From RUG626 sp964553775 (GTDB lineage Bacteria; Bacillota; Clostridia; Oscillospirales; Oscillospiraceae): a stretch of 18,807 nt of DNA. The notes beneath the pieces were generated by a model that was given only the letters and a program-made list of their open reading frames with translations, did not search any database and was not told the DNA's origin. A program made the position numbers and the translations under genes. The stretch covers positions 1 through 18,807 of the forward strand of contig CAZKLU010000040.1 in the NCBI GenBank assembly GCA_964553775.1, read 5' to 3'. Below are positions 1-6,912 of this stretch, piece after piece (the first letter of the stretch is position 1; every line of letters begins with the position of its first letter).

Positions 1-55
1 ACTAAGCGCACATGGAGAGCGTCTTTGAAGCGATGTCCGAGCCATGTGAGCGCGG

Positions 56-280
56 CTATGGATAATAATTTACAGTTTGGACATATTCACAGAGACGCAA
101 AATGTGTCTCAGAAGTCCTGCACTGACAGGTTTATCAAGAACCAAGCTATAATTTCGCGCTGACATCTGCGAATAAGTCAGACATATGTGAATACAGTCT
201 CGCGGAACCAGTCGTTTTCGACAGACACGCCCAGCATTGTATATCCGTGGAACCAACTGACAGAGCAGCAAATAAATCAT
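56..280 (-). CDS. Small hypothetical ORF left of the origin (74 aa)
   Basis: An open frame of 74 codons begins at an ATG (278-280) preceded at a normal distance by GGAGGAG, and lies about 50 nt downstream of a consensus sigma-A promoter (336-364). The product starts MIYLLLCQLVPRIYNAG and is basic and Cys-rich; I recognise no family. Codon use is not clearly protein-like, and an overlapping frame is also open for about 55 codons, so this may be a relic or a non-coding transcript with a chance ORF. A longer reading from a TTG at 364 lacks a ribosome binding site and would start inside the promoter -35 box, so I rejected it. The gene points away from the origin. Confidence 0.35.
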   Translation of the reverse strand: MIYLLLCQLVPRIYNAGRVCRKRLVPRDCIHICLTYSQMSARNYSLVLDKPVSAGLLRHILRLCEYVQTVNYYP

Positions 281-335
281 CGTTCGTCTCCTCCAAAACA
301 GAATCACCGCATTGGTACTAACTTTTGTTGACACT

Positions 336-364
336 ATTATACTACTCAAAAAACTGTCTGTCAA
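336..364 (-). promoter_or_regulatory. Consensus sigma-A promoter, leftward
   Basis: Read on the minus strand: TTGACA (359-364), a 17-nt spacer, TATAAT (336-341). Both hexamers are perfect and spacing is optimal. It drives transcription leftward, away from the origin, into the 74-aa ORF. Its spacer and -10 contain the 15-bp element TTTTGAGTAGTATAA that recurs at 1086-1100. Confidence 0.85.
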
Positions 365-488
365 GAGGGGAGACGGATATTTACTAAAAATTTTAAGTCA
401 AATTTGTAAACAATTTGTTAGCCTAAAATTGAAGCCAGTTTTTGAAGCCCTGCGGTTCGCCATAATTATTGCTCGTCACAATGATTAG

Positions 489-720
489 TTTTCCACCTTT
501 TCCACAGAAATTAACAGCTTTCCACAGTGGAATTATGTCTGAATTTTTACGCTCTGTGAGAACTGTGGAAGGCTGACAAAATCGTCCACAGCTTTTCCAC
601 CGAGTTTTACATCGAATTTTTTCAGATTTTTTCTCACTTTTTTGAGTTTCCCACAGTTTCCACCGACTACTACTACTGCTACTACTACATAAATAACTTA
701 TTTTATTATATATACAAAAA
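489..720 (+). other. oriC: Putative chromosomal replication origin (oriC)
   Basis: A cluster of DnaA-box-like 9-mers (compare TTATCCACA). On the + strand: 489-497 TTTTCCACC, 498-506 TTTTCCACA, 518-526 CTTTCCACA, 582-590 TCGTCCACA, 593-601 TTTTCCACC, 647-655 TTTCCCACA, 656-664 GTTTCCACC. On the - strand: 564-572. Two pairs abut exactly (489-506 and 647-664) and a third is 2 nt apart (582-601). The last pair leads into a DnaA-trio tract and an AT-rich unwinding region (separate entry). This box, trio, AT order is the basal unwinding system described for Bacillus subtilis. The 123-aa minus-strand frame across the region is incompatible with this structure and has no convincing start. The origin lies between outward-pointing promoters, next to helicase-loader genes and not next to dnaA. 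Confidence 0.8.
647..720 (+). other. Basal unwinding element: two DnaA boxes, DnaA-trios, AT-rich DUE
   Basis: Boxes 647-655 and 656-664 abut. After a 2-nt gap (GA) come seven triplets at 667-687: CTA three times, CTG, CTA three times. On the complementary strand these are 3'-GAT-5' trios, the motif that DnaA filaments bind in single-stranded form. Positions 688-720 are nearly pure A/T apart from three Cs, suited to melting. Orientation predicts a DnaA filament extending rightward from the boxes toward dnaD. Confidence 0.8.
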
Positions 721-804
721 AGTTCATATATTTGGAAAGAACAGTAAGGTTCACAGTTCAAATCGCTTTGAGGAGTTATCAAAGTAATTCCCATCTTTTC
801 CCTA

Positions 805-833
805 TTGCCATCCGGCTTTTAATCTGTTATAAT
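805..833 (+). promoter_or_regulatory. Sigma-A promoter toward dnaD
   Basis: TTGCCA (805-810), a 17-nt spacer, TATAAT (828-833). The -10 is perfect, the -35 has one mismatch and spacing is optimal. The predicted start near 841 gives a leader of about 280 nt before the dnaD-like gene. It lies about 85 bp beyond the unwinding region and points away from it. Confidence 0.75.
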
Positions 834-840
834 AATATAC

Positions 841-1122
841 GATAGGGTGCTGATGATATGCAAATGTGTTCGTACTCTCAGGAGCATGACAGGCAGACAG
901 TCTGAAACCACAGTCTTTGAACCACATTTTTTTAGCAGCTTCGAGCATTTGTTAATTTCAGCAATCGGAATTTACAAAAAAATTATCTCTCATATGAAAC
1001 AAACAGCAGCTTTTGAATTTACTAACTTTGAAGTGTTTAACATCATACTAACTTTTCTCAGATTCAAAACCTAAGATTTTTTACGTTTTGAGTAGTATAA
1101 GCCATGAAAGGAGCCTTGTATA
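841..1122 (+). promoter_or_regulatory. Long 5' leader of the dnaD-like gene
   Basis: The stretch between the 805-833 promoter and dnaD contains the 11-bp palindrome CAGACAGTCTG (894-904), two copies of TACTAACTTT (1020-1029, 1046-1055), and the 15-bp element at 1086-1100. A 75-codon frame (847-1074, GTG or internal ATG start) crosses it, but it has no good ribosome binding site and no recognisable product. I treat the stretch as untranslated, with a leader peptide as the alternative. Confidence 0.4.
1086..1100 (+). repeat. 15-bp element, inverted copy of 337-351
   Basis: TTTTGAGTAGTATAA here is the exact reverse complement of 337-351, so the two copies bracket the origin facing outward. The left copy covers the -10 of a consensus promoter. 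The right copy ends 6 bp before the dnaD ribosome binding site and has a TATAAG but no matching -35; a transcript from it would have almost no leader. It could be a shared operator or a duplicated promoter end. Confidence 0.6.
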
Positions 1123-2082
1123 GTGGCAAACGAACTTAACAACCGGAAATACACCGTTCCAGTCTCGACCGCAATAGCCATCCCTCGTGAGACTGTACAG
1201 AAAATCCTGTCAAGAGCCGATGGGGATGCCGCGCTGGTATATCTTTACATTCTTTCTGAGGGTTCCGTTCCGCCTTTGGACGCGATAGCGAAGCGGGTGA
1301 GACGCGGTGAAAGTGATGTAGCCCGAGCTCTCGGTACGCTTGCGGATTTAGGACTTATTAACCGCACTGTGCCGCTTGTGCGTGCTGAATCCGCACCTCA
1401 ATATTCTCCGGAGGATATTGAGAGGGAAATGAGAAACGGCGTGGTATTCAAGTCTCTTGTTGAAACTGTTCAGAATAAGCTCGGCACTTTACTGTCAACC
1501 TCCGACATTCAGGTGCTTTTCAGCATATACGACTATGTTGGTCTTCCGCCGGAAGTTATCGTTATGCTTGTCTCTTACTGCTGCAGAGAAATGAAACGCA
1601 AATACGGTTCTGAACGTACACCAACAATGCGAATAATCGAGAGAGAAGCGTACATATGGGAGCGTGAGGGTATTGTCACAACTGATATGGCTGACGCTTA
1701 CATACAGAAGCGTGCGGAACGTCAGTCCGCTGCGGCGAGTATAGCGCGTCTCCTGCACGTTGACGGCAGACGTTTGACCACTGATGAGAAAAACCTGTTT
1801 ATCTCGTGGGTAAATATGGGCTTCGATAATGACACAATTCTGCTTGCCTATGATAAGACTGTAAACACCACAGGCAAAGCCGCGTGGAAGTATATGAATA
1901 AGATATTGTTAAACTGGCACGGAGCGGACGCTCACACCGTTGAGCAGGTGAATATTTATGAATCAAGCCGCTTGAAGCCGCAGAAACAGCCTAAACAAGA
2001 TGATAACAACACATCTTCAGCCGGAACAGTCGAAGAACTTGAAAGTCTTCAGCGCGCCCTTCTCAAAATGCAGACGCAGTGA
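1123..2082 (+). CDS. DnaD-domain replication initiation protein (helicase loading)
   Basis: This 319-aa protein is of the DnaD/DnaB family that, in Firmicutes, remodels the origin and brings in the helicase-loader complex. The N-terminal ~110 residues look like a winged-helix domain (two short helices, then a RADLGLINRT-like wing region). Two DnaD/DnaB2-type helical repeats follow at about residues 120-195 and 208-268. The second ends in YMNKILLNWH, matching the conserved Tyr-x-x-x-Ile-x-x-x-Trp end of this domain. The last ~45 residues are polar and Gln-rich. The start is a GTG at 1123, supported by AAAGGAG at 1107-1113. It is co-oriented with the dnaI-like gene downstream, with the putative origin upstream. 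Family assignment is firm; whether it does the job of B. subtilis DnaD or DnaB cannot be decided from sequence alone. Confidence 0.85.
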   Translation: MANELNNRKYTVPVSTAIAIPRETVQKILSRADGDAALVYLYILSEGSVPPLDAIAKRVRRGESDVARALGTLADLGLINRTVPLVRAESAPQYSPEDIEREMRNGVVFKSLVETVQNKLGTLLSTSDIQVLFSIYDYVGLPPEVIVMLVSYCCREMKRKYGSERTPTMRIIEREAYIWEREGIVTTDMADAYIQKRAERQSAAASIARLLHVDGRRLTTDEKNLFISWVNMGFDNDTILLAYDKTVNTTGKAAWKYMNKILLNWHGADAHTVEQVNIYESSRLKPQKQPKQDDNNTSSAGTVEELESLQRALLKMQTQ

Positions 2083-2092
2083 ATTGAATAAA

Positions 2093-2481
2093 GCGGCAAA
2101 CCGCAAAATCGATGCTGCCTAACGAAGAAACAAAAAGTCCGATTATTGCAGGTTGTGAATTGTTATATTTGTAAACTGTATAATAAAAATCTGCCAAACA
2201 AAATAGAAAAAATCAAATTATTAAAATTCAGATTTCGTTATGTTTGTAAACCACAGAATAAAAGTGCGCTAAATGAACAAGCAAATCAGTCCGATAATTT
2301 ACAGATAATTCGGGTTATGGATAGTCAGGTTTGTAAACAGCAAAATAGAATATTGGCAAACGAAAAATAAAGAGACTGATTATTATTGGTTGCATTTCGC
2401 TATATTTGCAAATGGTAAAATAAAAAGTTATCAAATGAGGAAACAAAAAAGTCCGATTTTTACAAAATCGTGTTTCGCCGG
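2093..2481 (+). repeat. Five degenerate ~75-bp tandem repeats between dnaD and dnaI
   Basis: Units begin at 2093, 2168, 2243, 2330 and 2405, a period of 75 bp except unit 3, which is 87 bp. Shared parts, in order: TTTGTAAAC (units 2-4 exact, TTTGCAAAT in unit 5, GCGGCAAAC in unit 1), a NNNANAATA block, a CAAAYGAA-like block, AGTCCGATTATT (units 1, 3, 5; ACTGATTATT in unit 4), and TTTCGYTAT near the end. The array starts 10 bp after the dnaD stop. The 74-codon frame across it (2146-2370) only reflects the repeat and has no ribosome binding site. Function unknown. Confidence 0.7.
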
Positions 2482-2568
2482 ATGAGTTTATTCAGCTTCA
2501 AGGCTTAACGCGGAACATATAAAATATTATAAAAATGTCATACGGTGACAAAAAAGGAGCGATAGAAT

Positions 2569-3573
2569 ATGTCATATGACGGCAAACTTTTGAGAGTGGC
2601 AAAAGAGCGAATTGACAAACGCAGGACAGAAAACGAGGAAATGTATACCCGCCGCCGCGAGACGGCGAATCTTCTCAACCCACGCATACGCGAGATTGAA
2701 ATGGAGCTTCGTTCAACGATGGCTGACACTATAGCCGCCGCGTTGTCCGGAGGTTCCCACGCGGATAAACGAGCCGCGCTTGATTCTATTAAAGAAACAA
2801 ATCTCAAATTGCAGGAGGAGCGTCGGAAAGAGCTTGTGAAAGCGGGCTTGCCGGAGGACTATCTTGACGAAAAATACATTTGTCCTATTTGCCGTGACAC
2901 CGGCTACGATGGCACAAATCTTTGCGAGTGCCTTAAAAAATTTTACCGTGAGGAACAGGTGAAGGAGCTTTCGGAAACTCTCAAGCTCGGAGAGGATACA
3001 TTTGAGACGTTTGACCTCTCTTACTACAACGCTGCGCCTTCTCCAGAAACCGGAGTTTCAGACCGAAAAATAATGAGTACCGCGCTTGAGCTTTGCCGTA
3101 CATATGCCTACGGTTTCTCAAGTTCAAAAATAATGAATCTATATTTTTACGGCACTCCGGGTCTTGGAAAGACGTTCCTGTCAACCAGTATCGCAAAGGT
3201 TGTGCTGGAAAACGGTTTCTCGGTCGTGTATGACACCGCCATTTCATCATTAGGGAAGTACGAGGAACTGAAGTTCGGCAGGAGCCTTAATCCCGCTGAG
3301 ACACGCGCCGATATACAGCGTCTTGAGACGTGTGACCTGCTGATACTCGACGATTTAGGTGCGGAGATGACAACTCCTGTTTCTGTCAGCGGTCTTTACA
3401 CATTGATTAACACGCGTCTTACATCTAAGAAGAAAACTATAATCAGTTCCAATCTCAGTCCTTCGGAGCTTGGCAAACGCTATTCATCCGCCATCATGTC
3501 GCGGATAACGGGCGAATACTATTTGCTTCACTTTGTCGGTCGTGATATACGCGCTCTGAAAAAAGACAAGTGA
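2569..3573 (+). CDS. DnaI/DnaC-like AAA+ replicative helicase loader
   Basis: This 334-aa cytoplasmic ATPase is predicted to load the replicative helicase at the origin. Residues 1-100 are charged and helical, the usual helicase-binding part. Cys105, Cys108, Cys119 and Cys121 (CPIC...CEC) form a probable zinc site as in B. subtilis DnaI. The AAA+ core follows: Walker A GTPGLGKT (195-202), Walker B LLILDD (257-262), sensor-1 ISSN (292-295) and a likely arginine finger in SRI (Arg312). Length fits the family. The ATG at 2569 has AAAAAAGGAG upstream. IstB-type transposon ATPases share the core but lack this Cys-rich N-terminus, and there is no transposase here. It probably acts with the DnaD-like protein encoded upstream. 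Confidence 0.88.
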   Translation: MSYDGKLLRVAKERIDKRRTENEEMYTRRRETANLLNPRIREIEMELRSTMADTIAAALSGGSHADKRAALDSIKETNLKLQEERRKELVKAGLPEDYLDEKYICPICRDTGYDGTNLCECLKKFYREEQVKELSETLKLGEDTFETFDLSYYNAAPSPETGVSDRKIMSTALELCRTYAYGFSSSKIMNLYFYGTPGLGKTFLSTSIAKVVLENGFSVVYDTAISSLGKYEELKFGRSLNPAETRADIQRLETCDLLILDDLGAEMTTPVSVSGLYTLINTRLTSKKKTIISSNLSPSELGKRYSSAIMSRITGEYYLLHFVGRDIRALKKDK

Positions 3574-3764
3574 CGCAAGCTTCTCACCGTTTTTGCGCCG
3601 CCAAAGTGTCAGGGCTTTAGCGTTACAAAACAGGTTATTCGCGATTTTCTGTTTGCGTTCATTCTCAAAATGAAAAATTTTTGAATCGGAAAAGTTTTAA
3701 TATGCGCTTTTTATAAATCTCAACATCTTATGGATAATTCAGAGCCGCACTATGGAGGATAAGT

Positions 3765-4454
3765 ATGAGCAAATACACCGATATAAGAAGTCTTTTTGAA
3801 TCGCGGCAAAACAGAGAAGCTGCTGTCTCAATGTCAAAGTATATGAGAAATATGTTTGATTTTTACGGGATACAATCTCCCGAAAGAAAAAAGCTGTACA
3901 GAGAATTTTTGAAATCGGAGAAAAAATCAAAGACTGTTGACTGGGAATTTCTGAACGAATGTTACGAGGACAGCCACAGAGAATTTCAGTATCTTGTTTA
4001 TGATTATCTTCTTGCTCTTAACAGCTTCGTTTCATTTGAGGACATATCTAAAATTGAATGCTTTATACGAACAAAGCCGTGGTGGGACACAATAGATTTT
4101 TTAGCAAAAGTAATCGGTGATGTTTCGCTCAGAGACTCGCGAACCGGTGATTTGATGCTCTCGTGGTCTGAAAGCGACAATATATGGATCAGGAGAACAG
4201 CAATAGAGTATCAATTAGGCTTAAAGGATAAAACGGATTCCAATTTGCTCGAACTTATTATTGTGAACTCTTTTGGGAGCGATGAGTTTTTTATAAACAA
4301 GGCTATCGGATGGGCATTAAGGGAATATTCAAAAACAAATCCCGAATGGGTGAAGGACTTCCTGAATAAATATCGCGTCAAAATGAATAACCTCAGCATA
4401 AAAGAAGCGGGTAAATATGTTATGCGTAACGAATCAGCCGCTAAACATGATTGA
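3765..4454 (+). CDS. AlkD-like DNA alkylation repair glycosylase
   Basis: This 229-aa all-helical HEAT-like repeat protein is of the AlkD family, which removes bulky or positively charged alkylpurines such as N3-methyladenine and N7-methylguanine without flipping the base. The signature GIQSPERKKLYREFL (about 35-49) and KPWWDTIDFLA (104-114) are present. Trp107, Asp111, Arg143/144 and Trp183 match the Trp, Asp, Arg and Trp residues that line the active cleft of Bacillus cereus AlkD. Length is typical. The ATG at 3765 is preceded by GGAGG. It stands alone: 190 bp separate it from dnaI, and the next gene is on the other strand. Confidence 0.88.
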   Translation: MSKYTDIRSLFESRQNREAAVSMSKYMRNMFDFYGIQSPERKKLYREFLKSEKKSKTVDWEFLNECYEDSHREFQYLVYDYLLALNSFVSFEDISKIECFIRTKPWWDTIDFLAKVIGDVSLRDSRTGDLMLSWSESDNIWIRRTAIEYQLGLKDKTDSNLLELIIVNSFGSDEFFINKAIGWALREYSKTNPEWVKDFLNKYRVKMNNLSIKEAGKYVMRNESAAKHD

Positions 4455-4630
4455 TAACAATTACTCTCATGTTTTCAAGCATCCGGACGGGATTGCGAAG
4501 AATCTCAGACAGCGAAAAAATATATCGCGTTTTCCGATGATGAGAGGGAGTTTTTGCGGTATTCAGTCAGTGTAATGCAACATTTGTTTATATGTTATTC
4601 CCGTGAAAAATTGATTTCCCGCACAAAAAA

Positions 4631-4662
4631 ATAGTAAGCGTAATATAAACTACGCTTACTAT
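4631..4662 (-). terminator. Rho-independent terminator (minus strand)
   Basis: A perfect 12-bp stem, 4631-4642 with 4651-4662, and an 8-nt loop. On the minus strand it is followed by seven U residues (4624-4630 read as A on the + strand). It ends transcription of the 65-aa gene. On the + strand the tail is only AACTTT, so it is at best a weak stop for alkD. Confidence 0.8.
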
Positions 4663-4753
4663 AACTTTACGGTTGATTTTTTGCGCTGTGATGAGCGTTA
4701 TTTCAGATAGACACTTCCACAGCCGCTATGACGAATGTATCAACAAAAGAATC

Positions 4754-4951
4754 TTATCCCGCGAGTCCGTTCCAGCCGGTTGCCGAGAGCCGATTCCAAT
4801 ACGGAGTCTCCATCGCGTAAACGGTTTTCAGTTCCGCTACACGAAGCAATGTGCCGTGGTCGTACTCAAGAACTGTCGGCTCCTTGCCAAGCTGGGTTTC
4901 CCAATTATCCGAATCATTCCTCTGCCTCTTGAAAAATTGCGTTACTTTCAT
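4754..4951 (-). CDS. Hypothetical 65-aa protein
   Basis: The ATG is preceded by AAAGGAG at 9 nt, and a strong terminator (4631-4662) lies about 90 nt past the stop, so the unit looks expressed. The product starts MKVTQFFKRQRND and is hydrophilic with no membrane segment; I recognise no family. After the TAA stop, another 16 codons are open in the same frame before a TGA, so the gene may once have been longer. Another gene-like fragment lies just upstream (5006-5155, same strand). Confidence 0.55.
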   Translation of the reverse strand: MKVTQFFKRQRNDSDNWETQLGKEPTVLEYDHGTLLRVAELKTVYAMETPYWNRLSATGWNGLAG

Positions 4952-5005
4952 GATACATTACTCCTTTCCTGCTGCCTCACACTGTATCACGGGAACCGAT
5001 CCTGA

Positions 5006-5155
5006 CTAAAGCTCAACACTGCATTCAGAACACCCACGCGGAAAGCGGAAATAAAATTCAAGCTCTTTTTTGACGGTTCTGCCGTTGGACAAATATTTCA
5101 CGGCAAACGCGGTGCGCGAATGTACCAAATGAGTGAAGTGAGCAGTAATCGTAAA
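5006..5155 (-). pseudogene. Coding-like remnant without a start codon
   Basis: A 49-codon frame on the minus strand, ending in TAG at 5006-5008, reads like real protein (it contains FAVKYLSNGRTVKKELEFYF). It lacks an ATG and has no ribosome binding site before its single GTG. A TATAAT lies upstream (5181-5186) with a poor -35, and beside it is the small inverted repeat GTTCC-5 nt-GGAAC (5197-5211). I take it as the 3' remnant of a gene once ahead of the 65-aa gene. The rest of 4952-5269 shows nothing further. Confidence 0.35.
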
Positions 5156-5269
5156 TCAATTAAAAACCGGATCCCGTGACATTATATAGTTCTGCTGTTC
5201 CAAAAGGGAACATTCTTAAATATATGCACAGACTGTCCGCCTGATACACACCTATAATAACATCAAAGC

Positions 5270-6511
5270 TTATTCAGCATAAACCTTCTTGAGTTTAGCG
5301 TGAAGCGGAAGACCATCCTTGCACTTCAAATCTATCTCGCCCTGAATAAGCGGGAGAGCATACTCAATGTACTTCTCGTTTATGTTGTTGTGACGTTCAT
5401 TTATCCAGTCCATAGGAATCTTTTTCTCAAAGTTCGCGACTTTGTCGAGCGGAATGAGGAAGTTCTTGCAGTGATACTTTCCGTCAATCATCTCGCGTTC
5501 AAACGCTACCATATAGCCGCTCACGCCGGAAACTGCCTGATTCACGACCTCCGCGCCAGCTCCGAACGCTTCCTGCTGGTCTACAAGGGACATCATGTGA
5601 GCGCCGCACCTCTGCAAAAGCGAAAGCTCTATCCCGCGCACCTTCGCGGATGTTTTTTCTTTCAGCTTGTCAGCAAGCATTTCAGCAAGACCGCCAAGCT
5701 GAGCGTGACCGAAACCGTCACTGCCGCTGCTTACGACTTCGGAGACAAATCTTCCGTCAGCGTAGTGTATGCCCTCGGATACAACAACTATGCAGTTATT
5801 CTGACGATTATAAATATCGAGAACATCCTCGAAAAATTCATCGATATTAAAATCACACTCCGGCAAATAGATAAGATCGGGTCCATGACCGTTTACGCCC
5901 GCCAAAGACGCTGATGCCGCAAGCCAACCGGCGTTTCTGCCCATCGCTTCAATAACTATAATGGAGCCGGTGTCATACGCGCAGCTGTCAAGGTATACTT
6001 CTTCGGTCGAAACAGCGATGTACTTCGCCGCGCTCGCGAATCCCGGCGAGTGGTCTGTTCCGTAAAGATCGTTGTCTATCGTCTTGGGAATACCCATTAC
6101 GCGGCACTCCCAGCCGGACTTCTGCATAAATTTGCTGATTTTATTGCAGGTGTCCATTGAATCGTTTCCGCCGTTGTAGAAGAAATAGCGGACATTGTGC
6201 TTCTTGAATACCTCAAGAATCTTCTTGTAATCGGTGTCGTCCTGCTCAAAATCCTTGAGCTTATAGCGGCAAGAGCCGAGTATTGAGGACGGAGTCTGGA
6301 GCATTAAAGCCAGTTCATCGGGATCTTCCTTGCTCATATCATAGAGTCTGTCATTAAGCACACCGAGAATACCATGTTCCGCACCGTAAACATTGGTAAT
6401 TTCCGGAGTGTCAAGTGCCGTTCTGATAGCACCGTACACACTTGAGTTAATAACAGATGTCGGTCCGCCTGACTGACCCACTATGCAAGAGCCTATCAAT
6501 TTTTCTGCCAC
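5270..6511 (-). CDS. pfp: Pyrophosphate-dependent 6-phosphofructokinase type
   Basis: This 413-aa cytoplasmic glycolytic enzyme phosphorylates fructose 6-phosphate; PPi is the likely phosphoryl donor. The nucleotide/PPi loop is GQSGGPTSVIN (12-22). The donor-selecting motif is GGNDS (114-118), where ATP enzymes have GGDGS and classical PPi enzymes GGDDS. PKTIDND (142-148) holds the catalytic Asp, and MGRNAGW (190-196) binds substrate. Length fits the PPi family and is longer than the ~320 aa of bacterial ATP-PFK. The start is a GTG at 6511 with AGGAGG about 9 nt before. It is divergent from htrA and transcribed alone. Asn for the first Asp of GGDDS occurs in some PPi-PFK relatives as far as I recall, so donor choice should be tested and not assumed. 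Confidence 0.88.
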   Translation of the reverse strand: MAEKLIGSCIVGQSGGPTSVINSSVYGAIRTALDTPEITNVYGAEHGILGVLNDRLYDMSKEDPDELALMLQTPSSILGSCRYKLKDFEQDDTDYKKILEVFKKHNVRYFFYNGGNDSMDTCNKISKFMQKSGWECRVMGIPKTIDNDLYGTDHSPGFASAAKYIAVSTEEVYLDSCAYDTGSIIVIEAMGRNAGWLAASASLAGVNGHGPDLIYLPECDFNIDEFFEDVLDIYNRQNNCIVVVSEGIHYADGRFVSEVVSSGSDGFGHAQLGGLAEMLADKLKEKTSAKVRGIELSLLQRCGAHMMSLVDQQEAFGAGAEVVNQAVSGVSGYMVAFEREMIDGKYHCKNFLIPLDKVANFEKKIPMDWINERHNNINEKYIEYALPLIQGEIDLKCKDGLPLHAKLKKVYAE

Positions 6512-6575
6512 AATTATTTCCTCCTAAAGACTTAGAATTTGTGTAAAAGCCGTTCTTGCGCTTCATATATTTGTA

Positions 6576-6584
6576 AGTATAACA
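6576..6584 (-). promoter_or_regulatory. Extended -10 promoter of pfp
   Basis: Read on the minus strand, TGTTATACT has the TGn extension and a TATACT -10. The hexamer 17 nt upstream (TTTCTT) is a poor -35, as extended -10 promoters allow. Start is predicted about 55 nt before the GTG. Confidence 0.45.
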
Positions 6585-6912
6585 TATAATTTCAAAAAAA
6601 GAAAGACCTTTTTTATATAATTTTCATTTTCGTAACATCGTACATTATTTTGGAAATTATTTACACAATTTGCGCGATTTTATTCAAAACAGAGAAAAAT
6701 CAAATCAGATTTTAAGGTATTTCGGTAAAACGCTAAAGTGTTTTTCGTGTTTCTGGAGAAAAATCAGGTGATGAAGGGGAGGGGAGCGTCGTGTGGGCGG
6801 GGAGACAGTCTCTTTTATTAAAACTTATCAAATTATTCATTTTTTGGACATAATAAGCTGTTAAAATTGTCTATACTTACTATATCTATAATCATTTTCA
6901 GGAGATGCGAGA
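6585..6912. other. Divergent pfp/htrA intergenic region
   Basis: No gene is visible. The htrA-side part has a G-rich run (6776-6804) and the palindrome GAGACAGTCTC (6802-6812), then AT-rich DNA with two possible -10 boxes (TATACT near 6872, TATAAT near 6887), neither with a well-spaced -35. The htrA promoter is therefore probably here but cannot be fixed. Confidence 0.4.

Noticed and set aside
217..223. Perfect Spo0A-box 7-mer TTCGACA near the origin
   Set aside because: Single 7-mers are expected by chance; another lies inside the macro-domain gene (10744-10750) where it has no evident role.
423..794. A 123-codon minus-strand frame across the origin
   Set aside because: It is the shadow of the DnaA boxes and trio tract (Ser and Lys runs come from the triplets), with no plausible start or family.
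316..1056. Three copies of TACTAACTTT(T) flanking the origin
   Set aside because: Short AT-rich 10-11-mers can recur by chance; noted within the leader entry but not claimed as sites.
847..1074. A 75-codon frame in the dnaD leader
   Set aside because: No convincing ribosome binding site, low-complexity hydrophobic end, no recognisable product; kept only as a leader-peptide possibility.
4447..4575. A 42-codon ORF overlapping the alkD stop
   Set aside because: The ATG overlaps alkD, but there is no ribosome binding site and no family resemblance.
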